Made by a program: the position numbers and the translations under genes. This document shows, piece after piece, positions 15,661-23,600 of a stretch of 30,349 nt of DNA (the stretch's first letter is position 1; each line of letters starts with the position of its first letter). Below the pieces are notes generated by a model. That model saw nothing but the letters and a program-made list of their open reading frames with translations, had not been told where the DNA came from and searched no databases. This DNA is from an uncultured Erysipelotrichaceae bacterium. Lineage in GTDB: Bacteria > Bacillota_I > Bacilli_A > Erysipelotrichales > Erysipelotrichaceae. Location of the stretch: contig CALBJM010000064.1 of the NCBI GenBank assembly GCA_937893225.1, positions 1-30,349 on the forward strand, written 5' to 3'.

Positions 15661-16221
15661 TCACAAAATCCCCATATATCCAAAAGCCAAACCAAAAACA
15701 GCACCTAAAATGATCAATTTCACAGGATGCATTTTCTTCTTGAAAGAAAGAAACAATGCTAAAAGAAACACAAAGCATGAAAACCATGTACTCCCATCCA
15801 TATGCAAACCATTTGGAAAAAGCACTTGTGTACCAACAGACACAACAGAAGAACCAATCAATCCTACCACTGCCGGATGCAAACCAAGCATCATTCCTTT
15901 TATAAAACCAGACTTCTTGAATTTTTCAAACACGCAAGCAACGATCAAAATTATCAAAAACGAAGGCAAAACTACACCAAGCGTGGCACTAATTGCACCA
16001 GGCAATCCAGCTACGATCGAACCCACATATGTCGAAATATTCACCGCAAATGGCCCAGGTGTTGCCTCAGAAACCGCAATAAAGTTCACAATATCTTCTT
16101 GTTCCATCCAATGATGTACCAATACTTCTTGGCTAACCATTGGCAGCATTGCATATCCTCCGCCAAACGTGAATGCACCAATTTTCAAAAATGTGAAAAA
16201 TAACGATACCAATTCAGTCAT
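15661..16221 (-). CDS. Chromate transporter family protein, second half of a split ChrA pair
   Basis: The protein has 186 residues, half the length of a two-domain ChrA. It contains TFLKIGAFTFGGGYAMLPM near the start, SEATPGPFAVNISTYVG in the middle, and four or five hydrophobic segments. Short CHR proteins work as heteromeric pairs that export chromate or other oxyanions, although many homologues have no tested substrate. ATG 16221 has GGAGG 8 bases upstream and overlaps the end of the upstream paralogue by 8 bases, so translation is coupled. The frame is open further upstream inside the neighbouring gene and this was not used. Confidence 0.88.
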   Translation of the reverse strand: MTELVSLFFTFLKIGAFTFGGGYAMLPMVSQEVLVHHWMEQEDIVNFIAVSEATPGPFAVNISTYVGSIVAGLPGAISATLGVVLPSFLIILIVACVFEKFKKSGFIKGMMLGLHPAVVGLIGSSVVSVGTQVLFPNGLHMDGSTWFSCFVFLLALFLSFKKKMHPVKLIILGAVFGLAFGYMGIL

Positions 16222-16771
16222 GCTGCTTTCCTCCCACAATTTCATATGCAATACCAACGATTGCATCAAACAACACAACATACAAAACATTACATGAAAA
16301 TACTGCAACACTCACAAAAGAAACACATATTAAAACATATGCAAAACAATTTTTTTCACACTGCATATACATGGAATAACAAGCTTTCACAATCAATGCC
16401 AAAACACTTGCCCGTACGCCAACAAACGCATAACGAATTGCGGTAACGCTCTCAAATTGCTGCAGAATAAAAGAAATGCAATAAATGATCAAAAATGAAG
16501 GCAACACTACGCCAAGCGTAGCCACAAGTGATCCCCAAAACCCAGCAATCTTATTTCCTACAAATGTTGCTGAATTCACCGCAATCGGTCCAGGTGTACT
16601 CTCCGCAATTGCGGTAATATCCAATATATCACTATCTTCTATCCAATGATTTTTATGTACGATTTCTTCTTGAATCATTGGAATCATGGCATACCCACCA
16701 CCAAACGTAAATGCACCAATCTTTAAAAATGTCAGAAATAATTTCCCACACAATTGTATTTTATCTTTCAT
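16214..16771 (-). CDS. Chromate transporter family protein, first half of a split ChrA pair
   Basis: The protein has 185 residues and is clearly paralogous to the next gene: TFLKIGAFTFGGGYAMIPM, AESTPGPIAVNSATFVGN, ATLGVVLPSFLIIYCI. It has about four or five hydrophobic segments. GGAGG lies 6 bases before ATG 16771. It is divergent from a LysR regulator across a 95-bp gap, the usual layout for a LysR-controlled target, so control by that LysR is a reasonable inference. Which anion it moves is not visible; sulphate or chromate are family precedents. Confidence 0.88.
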   Translation of the reverse strand: MKDKIQLCGKLFLTFLKIGAFTFGGGYAMIPMIQEEIVHKNHWIEDSDILDITAIAESTPGPIAVNSATFVGNKIAGFWGSLVATLGVVLPSFLIIYCISFILQQFESVTAIRYAFVGVRASVLALIVKACYSMYMQCEKNCFAYVLICVSFVSVAVFSCNVLYVVLFDAIVGIAYEIVGGKQHD

Positions 16772-16793
16772 AGCAAACCTCCATAAACATCAT

Positions 16794-16805
16794 ACATGCG
16801 CATGT
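16794..16805. promoter_or_regulatory. 12-bp palindrome in the chromate transporter / lysR intergenic region
   Basis: ACATGCGCATGT is perfectly self-complementary and lies about 23 bp before the chromate transporter start, where a repressor or activator could act. Confidence 0.3.
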
Positions 16806-16839
16806 TATATAATGATATTGCTAATATAGTATAAAGAAG

Positions 16840-16855
16840 ATAACAAATTTGTTAT
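16840..16855. promoter_or_regulatory. 16-bp palindrome, candidate LysR operator
   Basis: ATAACAAATTTGTTAT is a perfect palindrome just before the lysR ribosome binding site. Its ATAAC-N6-GTTAT form resembles LysR-type boxes. The position suits autoregulation and control of the divergent transporter pair. Confidence 0.5.
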
Positions 16856-16866
16856 GTGGAGGCAAT

Positions 16867-17739
16867 ATGTCATTCAATGATCTCAGAATATTCAAAGAAG
16901 TCTATGAACAACAAAGCATTACAAAAGCCGCAAAGAAGCTATACATATCTCAACCCGCTATATCCCGCGCAATCAAACAACTCGAAACACAATACTCTAC
17001 GCAGCTCTTCGAAAGAACAGGCAAACGACTCCTACGAACAGAATCCGCCAATTGCCTATACACAAAAGTATCCACGATCCTAGAAACGTATGACACGATT
17101 TCTGACGCACTCAAAAACACCGCACAAAACCACACCATTCGTATTGGCTCAAATACAACACTTGCAAAATACTATCTCACGAACTTGATTACAACTTTCA
17201 CAAAAGAACACCCTACAACAACTATACAAGTCACCGTAGCCAATGAAGAAACACTACTTCAAGCACTTCAACACCATGAATTAGATCTAGCACTCATCGA
17301 AAACAATGTTCATGAAGACAATCTCATATCTATCCACATTTGCAACAGCCCTCTATCCATGATTGCCTCACCACAATTCCACGCCCCTACTTCATGTACA
17401 ATAGAAGAATTATCCAAATATCCACTTCTCATACGTGAAAAAGGCAGTGCACAACGCAACTACTTAGATGCAATATTTGCATCTCATCAATTATCGATTC
17501 AGCCCCTTTGGCAGAGTTCTAATACAGAAGTATTATTAGAAGCCTGCAAAAATGGCCTTGGTATAGCTATTGTTCCATCAATCTATACAAGATATACAAA
17601 TTTCCAACAAATTCATATCACAAATGAAACACTCATACGCAAATGCTATCTTGTCTATCACAAAAATAAATACATTCACCCAACTCTCCAGCAATGCATT
17701 ACATTTATACAAGAAGAAATGGAGGATACCAATGCATGA
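16867..17739 (+). CDS. LysR-type transcriptional regulator
   Basis: The protein has 290 residues, the family norm. The N-terminal winged helix-turn-helix (residues 1-60) reads DLRIFKEVYEQQSITKAAKKL then ISQPAISRAIKQLE. The C-terminal part is a substrate-binding-like effector domain beginning near HTIRIGSNTTLAKYYL, with ELDLALIENN and NGLGIAIVPSIY. ATG 16867 was chosen because GGAGG is just upstream and the protein then starts MSFNDLRIF as LysR proteins do; a start at 16849 would include the ribosome binding site in the protein. It is divergent from the chromate transporter pair and overlaps the next gene by 8 bases (ATGCATGA), so it shares an mRNA with DUF5131. The effector is unknown. Confidence 0.92.
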   Translation: MSFNDLRIFKEVYEQQSITKAAKKLYISQPAISRAIKQLETQYSTQLFERTGKRLLRTESANCLYTKVSTILETYDTISDALKNTAQNHTIRIGSNTTLAKYYLTNLITTFTKEHPTTTIQVTVANEETLLQALQHHELDLALIENNVHEDNLISIHICNSPLSMIASPQFHAPTSCTIEELSKYPLLIREKGSAQRNYLDAIFASHQLSIQPLWQSSNTEVLLEACKNGLGIAIVPSIYTRYTNFQQIHITNETLIRKCYLVYHKNKYIHPTLQQCITFIQEEMEDTNA

Positions 17740-18640
17740 CATATGGAACCCATGGCATGGGTGCAAAAAGATAAGTGAAGGCTGCCAACACTGCTATATG
17801 TATTATCTAGACTCTTTCAGGGACATAGACAGTAAGCAAATCACAAAGACAAACAATATTGCCTACCCATTATCCAAAAATAAACGAGGACAATACAAAA
17901 TACAAAGTGGAGAACTTATACGTGTTTGCATGACCTCTGATTTTTTCCTAGAAGAAGCAGATGCATGGCGACAACAAGCATGGGACATTATCCGTACACG
18001 TGCAGATGTGCGTTTCTTTATACTCACAAAACGCGCTCATTGCATACAAAGCTGTCTGCCAAGCGATTGGGGCGATGGGTGGGAAAATGTCATGCTGAAC
18101 GTCACTTGTGAAAATCAAGAACGCACTGATGAAAGACTTCCTATCTTATTAGACACACCAGCTAAACACAAAGGCATCATGTGCGCCCCATTCATTGCAC
18201 CAATTTCATTAAAAAAATACTTAGCCTCCAACCAAATCGAACAAGTAATTTGCGGTGGAGAAAACTACGACGGTGCGCGCCCACTACACTATGAATGGGT
18301 CAAACAACTCCATGATGAATGTAAACAAGCAAATGTAACTTTTTGCTTCATTGAAACAGGTACTACATTTATCAAAGACGGCAAAACTTACCACATTCCT
18401 AACAAAACGACGCAAGCACAACAAGCCTATAGATCCCATTTATCTTTTCTAGGCAAGCAAACACAATGGAACCTTAAAGACACATTCAACAATCCAATAC
18501 CCACCTGTCACCTCTATCAACCACACTTTCGTCAACATTGTGCAACCTGTGGCTCCAGACTCATCTGTAATGGATGTGCAGATTGTGGAAAATGCAAAGA
18601 AAAAATCATTCCACTCTCACAATGCGATGGTTATCAATAA
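17732..18640 (+). CDS. DUF5131 (phage Gp37/Gp68) family protein with Cys-rich C-terminal tail
   Basis: The protein has 302 residues. WNPWHGCKKISEGCQHCYM carries C11, C18 and C21 (C-x6-C-x2-C), the diagnostic cluster of this family, which is suspected to be radical-SAM-like. MTSDFFLEEADAWR, FFILTKRA and a NVMLNVTCENQ segment also match the family pattern. The biochemical function is not known to me. The last 33 residues hold seven cysteines (C270, C273, C279, C282, C285, C288, C298), like a zinc ribbon or a second metal site. I do not expect this in the core family. ATG 17732 is served by GGAGG 6 bases upstream and overlaps the lysR stop; a frame open from 17570 runs inside lysR and is rejected. 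Its context is an operon with LysR facing an anion exporter. Confidence 0.82.
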   Translation: MHDIWNPWHGCKKISEGCQHCYMYYLDSFRDIDSKQITKTNNIAYPLSKNKRGQYKIQSGELIRVCMTSDFFLEEADAWRQQAWDIIRTRADVRFFILTKRAHCIQSCLPSDWGDGWENVMLNVTCENQERTDERLPILLDTPAKHKGIMCAPFIAPISLKKYLASNQIEQVICGGENYDGARPLHYEWVKQLHDECKQANVTFCFIETGTTFIKDGKTYHIPNKTTQAQQAYRSHLSFLGKQTQWNLKDTFNNPIPTCHLYQPHFRQHCATCGSRLICNGCADCGKCKEKIIPLSQCDGYQ

Positions 18641-18648
18641 GATATATC

Positions 18649-18657
18649 TGCTATAAT
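18649..18657 (+). promoter_or_regulatory. Extended -10 promoter for the DUF975-CmpB gene
   Basis: CTGCTATAAT contains TGnTATAAT, about 23 bases before ATG 18681 and just after the DUF5131 stop. The -35 region is poor, as expected for an extended -10. Confidence 0.5.
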
Positions 18658-18680
18658 AGCGAATAAATCGAGGAGGCTAT

Positions 18681-20537
18681 ATGTACGATAGAAAACAACT
18701 AAAAAGCCAAGCAAAAAGCATCATAAAAAAACACTACATACTCCTTGTAGCACTATGTCTAATAGCCGCAATACTTGGCAGTGAATTCACTTCATCTATC
18801 TCTGGATGGACAAGCAACACATCTGACACTTCTTCTGAAGTATCGGATATACAATCCGAACAAATCATTGGTGGAACATCCTCATTTGAAAATGTACTCT
18901 CATCACTCTTGTCCGATGATGCAAAAACCGCGAATAAAATTGCACAAGATAAAACAAAAGAATACACAAGTGAAAAAGAAGACTCTTCGAATCGCTTTGG
19001 CCACACGCAAGGCATTATTGCGCGTATTGTGCGCAGCATCTCTTCCGGTTCCATTCTCATTACCGTTACAAACATCTTTATGAATATCACCAAATCCACC
19101 TCACTTGCCATGGCAATCGTTCTATTGATTGCATTCCTATTATGGTTAGCATTCAACATATTTATCGTTTCATATAATAGAGTTGTAATGCGCCGTATGT
19201 TCTTAGAAGCAGGCACATATGAAAAAGTCCCTTTTTCACATATGATTCATTCCTATGCCAATCGAAAAAACATGAGAGCCGCACTCGCCTATTTCAAATC
19301 TACGATCTACAAATATTTATGGGCGCTAACAATCATTGGCTATCCCATCAAGTCCTATGCCTATGCAATGGTACCTTACATTTTGGCGGAAAACCCCGAT
19401 TTAAAAGGGTCTGAAGCTATCACACTTTCTAGAAAGATGATGAAAGGGCACAAGTGGCAATTATTTGTTTTAGATTGTTCCCTCATTGGGTGGTATCTTC
19501 TTAGTGCATTTACATTTGGTATCTTAGACATTCTATTCATCAATCCATATATCACCGCAATACATTGCGAATATTTCAAATGGCTACGCACACTTTCAAA
19601 AGAAAATGGTTTAGATGACATTGTATTCTTAAATGATACATACCTCTATGAAAAAGCAGACACACAAACACTACAAGTCGCGTATGCTGATATTGCCGAG
19701 GAAGAAAAAGCCCTTCAGGGAAAAGAAATTCCATTAACTGGCATACAAAAATTCTTTGCGGAAAACTTCTCCATATGGATTGGTACGATTGCTTCTAAAA
19801 ATGACTATCAAGCAATTCAAAATACAAAATACAGAATTTCCGCAGACCATGATGCACTAGAAAAGAAAACATACCCTGTGCGTCTCAATCCTCTATACAA
19901 GCCATCTTTAAAAAAGAGTCCATTTAACATTCAATTTATCCGTTGTTATACAATATGGTCACTCATATTATTCTTCTTCCTATTCTCTTTTATAGGTTGG
20001 GCTTGGGAAGTCGTATTGATGCTCGTTACACTTGGTAAGTTCGTCAATCGTGGCTTATTGCTTGGACCATGGCTTCCAATTTATGGAACTGGTGGTGTCG
20101 TAGCATTGCTGTTATTAGCACGATTAAGGAAAAATCCACCAGCATGCTTTTGTGGAGCCATCATTCTATCAGGCATCTTAGAATACAGTACTGCTTGGTA
20201 TCTAGAAATGGCATATCACCAAAAATGGTGGGACTATACTGGCTACTTCTTAAACTTAGATGGAAGAATTTGTGCGGAAGGACTTCTCGTATTTGGCGTA
20301 GGTTGCTCCCTTGTAATCTATCTTGTAGGACCATTATTTGATTCTTTTGTATCCAAACGCCCAGCAAAAGTCATCATACCTTTATCTATCGCTTTATTAG
20401 CAATATTTGGTGCAGATGTTGTCTATTCACACTTCCACCCAAACGCTGGGGAAGGTGTAACAGGTAGTGTAGAAATAGAAAATACTACATTTATAACAAA
20501 CACAAATTCTATACCACAAAGAAAGACACTATCGTAG
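18681..20537 (+). CDS. DUF975 - CmpB-type (PF06541-like) fusion membrane protein
   Basis: The protein has 618 residues. It starts MYDRKQLKSQAKSIIKKHY followed by a membrane segment, as in DUF975 proteins. The N-terminal unit (about 1-330) has about five to six hydrophobic segments and a Ser/Thr-rich extracytoplasmic loop at about 38-110. A polar linker (about 330-415) joins it to a second unit (about 420-590) with FIGWAWEVVL, FVNRGLLLGPWLPIYGTGG, LEYSTAWYLE and WWDYTGYFLNLDGRIC. These are hallmarks of the family annotated as putative ABC transporter permease (CmpB). Transport activity has not been shown for these families as far as I know. GAGGAGG lies 4 bases before the ATG. It is separated from the DUF5131 gene by 40 bases containing an extended -10, and a terminator follows the stop. 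Confidence 0.82.
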   Translation: MYDRKQLKSQAKSIIKKHYILLVALCLIAAILGSEFTSSISGWTSNTSDTSSEVSDIQSEQIIGGTSSFENVLSSLLSDDAKTANKIAQDKTKEYTSEKEDSSNRFGHTQGIIARIVRSISSGSILITVTNIFMNITKSTSLAMAIVLLIAFLLWLAFNIFIVSYNRVVMRRMFLEAGTYEKVPFSHMIHSYANRKNMRAALAYFKSTIYKYLWALTIIGYPIKSYAYAMVPYILAENPDLKGSEAITLSRKMMKGHKWQLFVLDCSLIGWYLLSAFTFGILDILFINPYITAIHCEYFKWLRTLSKENGLDDIVFLNDTYLYEKADTQTLQVAYADIAEEEKALQGKEIPLTGIQKFFAENFSIWIGTIASKNDYQAIQNTKYRISADHDALEKKTYPVRLNPLYKPSLKKSPFNIQFIRCYTIWSLILFFFLFSFIGWAWEVVLMLVTLGKFVNRGLLLGPWLPIYGTGGVVALLLLARLRKNPPACFCGAIILSGILEYSTAWYLEMAYHQKWWDYTGYFLNLDGRICAEGLLVFGVGCSLVIYLVGPLFDSFVSKRPAKVIIPLSIALLAIFGADVVYSHFHPNAGEGVTGSVEIENTTFITNTNSIPQRKTLS

Positions 20538-20556
20538 CTGAAATAGTTTTAAAAGC

Positions 20557-20591
20557 AGAGAATTCATTTAAATCATGAATTCTCTCTTTTT
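20557..20591. terminator. Strong hairpin terminator after the DUF975-CmpB gene
   Basis: AGAGAATTCAT (20557-20567) pairs perfectly with ATGAATTCTCT (20575-20585) over a 7-base loop and runs into CTTTTT on the + strand. On the minus strand it is followed by GCTTTT, so it may also help stop the opposing transcript. Confidence 0.75.
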
Positions 20592-20621
20592 ATGCATAAA
20601 AGTAAACATCCACAAAGCACC

Positions 20622-20666
20622 AAAAAAAGCATATATTAGATTACATCGTAACCCACACATGCTTTT
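20622..20666 (-). terminator. Possible terminator of the large surface protein gene
   Basis: The minus strand has AAAAGCAT (20666-20659), a 26-base loop and ATGCTTTT continuing as a run of seven T. The large loop lowers confidence, but the T-run and position 15 bases after the stop fit. Confidence 0.45.
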
Positions 20667-20680
20667 AAATAGCATTCACA

Positions 20681-23600
20681 TTACATATGTCTACGCTTTA
20701 AGAAAGCTGTTACTCCACCTACAATACCACCAAGTAACAGAATTAAATACACTGGAACATGAGAATGATCAGAAGTGTCCACAGAAGTATTTTTATTCTG
20801 CTTTTTAGAAGATGGATCAACATCCGCTTTTGCAGAAGCAGATGGCTGTGGTGTAATTTCTGGAGAAGAAGGATCTTCTTTTGTGTAATGGGCATACAGT
20901 GTTGTCTGACTCGTCAAAACAGTATCTGCAGTAACTTGTTCTCCACCATCAATTTCTGTAAACCATCCAACAAATGTATAGCCATCTCTCTGTGCTTCTG
21001 GCAATTCCTTGAGCTTTCCATCCGGTTCCGTTCTCTTCCAACCCAAAGTTGTGCCATATCCTTCCATAGGATTCAAATATACACGCACACTACTTTCTGG
21101 ATATGGTTCAAATACTGCATCGACCCAATCTGTAGTTGTAGCTGTATAAGCAAAATCTGGATCTTCACTCAACAGTGTACGCATATTATTTGCACCTTCT
21201 GAATACCACCCTTTAAAGCGATATGTTTCTGGATCATACGCTTCTGCATGCAACTGTACAGTTTCACCATCTTTGATTGCATACGCATAACGTCCATTGT
21301 CATCTAAACGTCTCTCTCCACCTTCTACACTTACACTTCCCAATAAAGGCGCTTCACCATTTTCATCAGCCGATACAAAGAACACTCTATGTACAAGATT
21401 ATTTGGATCCGCTACAAATCTTGCTTCATAGTTATACAACATGTTTTCTTCTGTAGTAAAAGTCCATACTGCATCCTTAGAAACGCATTGTTCATCTTCT
21501 TTATTCAAATCATACCAACCATCAAATACATATCCTGGATTTGCTTCCGCACTAATCGTAATAGACGTACCTTCTGCATATGCACCATCTGCATCTGAAG
21601 TAACGATACCTTTAAAAGTACTATCGGAAGACGTAACAACTTTTGAAGATTTCGTCAAAGTCATGTTTGATACATTATCTATATCATACACTTTTGCTTT
21701 ATCTTCACTATTTACAAATGGTCTTGCATCTTTTTGACACAATACAAAATACAAATTCAATGAATGCTTATAGTCAGAATCACTAGCATCTTCTGGTAAA
21801 GGTACATAGACCGTATAGTTTGTATTACCTTGTTCATTTTCTGCACTCAATGTGCCTAATGCATATGTTTCTAATGGTTCACTAGCAATATTTTGTCTAT
21901 CGTTTGCATCATTTGTATAAATCTGAATTTCCACATCATTCACATTTTGAATATTATTGTTTTCAAATGTGACTTCAGCATAATGCGAACAATCATCATC
22001 ATCCAGATATTCTATCTCTTCCACATTCATATGAAGCGTAGGTTCTTCTATAACCGCTGTTAAACTATGCTCATCATTCTCTTCTGCATCATTCAATGCC
22101 ATTACCGCGATAGGTGATTCTACTTCTTGACCTGGAATTTCAGACAATGGAACACCATCAATCTTTGTCACAGACATTGTCATCCTACCCTGTTTATTAG
22201 ACCAGCTTTCAGGAATATTCACAACAGCACTGCAACTCTTTGTCTCACCTGGAGATATGTAATTCCAGAAAACATGATTCACGTCAAGTGTTGCTTCCGT
22301 TTTATCTGTACTAATTTCACCATTTATAGCTCTTACAAATGTCATATCTTGATTATCTGTATCGTTGTGTAATTTCACAGTAATATCTGAAATATCTTCT
22401 GTTCCCGAATTTTTCAAATCAAAGTTTACACGGAATGTATTTTTCTTTTTGTCCACAGTTTTAGACTCCGGTGTTAACTGAATAACTGAAGCATCTTTTC
22501 CACCTTTGATTTCAAGATTATACAAATTACTTGTTTCTTCAATTGTACCAACACTTGTATCTGTTGCTTTTTTTGTAATATTTATCTTTTCATCTGCCAT
22601 GTAGTTCAAATGCAAATCTTTTAATTCCTTATTTTTCGTATTAGCATGATATGCTGCAGTGAAATTTGTAATATTACGATCTTGAATCGTTTTCAGATGA
22701 TTATACACAAAGTCTTCACTAGTAAGTGTATAAATTCTTTTCTTTTCATCAAGATTCACATTTTTGATGCTAAATTCATAAGCCGCAATATTGGAATAAT
22801 ACACATTTTCTTTTTCTTGTTTAGAAATCGTTAAAATATGATACGCATCTCCACTCTTTGGATAACTTGCTGATGATGCATCTGAAAAATACAAAAGTGA
22901 ATTATCACTAGACTGTATACCATATTCATCTACAGAATTATCAAATTGATAACAAAAGTTTCTTCCAGACGCAGCCGCATACAAAGAATCACCATTGGTG
23001 TACATAATATAGTTCTTCTCACCTGGATATCCATTTAAATAGCCAAGATTTGTGAGTCTTCCGCTAGTTGTTGTACCTACAGGAGATGCCGCAATATTCT
23101 TAGAAAATGAAAAGTAATTTCTCGTAACCTTCATCTGGTATAACTGTTGTTCATTGGAATCCAACATATATACATATGTATCATCGCCTGGATGAATCAT
23201 AAGTTTTGTAAAAGAAGGCACTTCATCAGTATAGGATTCATACACATTACTATCATCAAACAAAGTTGGCATATAGGAATACACATACACTGCATCTGCA
23301 ATTTGATCTTGCAACATTTCCGTATTATTCACATCTTTTATTGCAGGTGTTGCAACAATAAATTTATCGCCCTTTGCATAGACTGTTGGCGTACCACAAT
23401 ATCCACTCGTATCATCATCGATTGGCATAAGTGTTTTCATTTCTGTAAAACTACCAGCATTGCTATCAAAACGATACACACGTATTCTGAGATCTCTTGC
23501 ACGTTCCGCAAGAGAATGTGTTGCATCTAAATAGCCAGTTGTCACCGCAATTGTGAAATTCCCTGTTTTTCCATCTACATCTGGAGATACCGCAAATGTA

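Noticed and set aside
18734..19216. 160-codon open frame antisense to the DUF975-CmpB gene
   Set aside because: It mirrors the coding frame, has no ribosome binding site, and its composition gives no sign of a real protein.
20681..20800. Canonical LPXTG sorting signal at the end of the surface protein
   Set aside because: No LPxTG-like pentapeptide is present before the C-terminal helix. Only VDTSD occupies the expected place.
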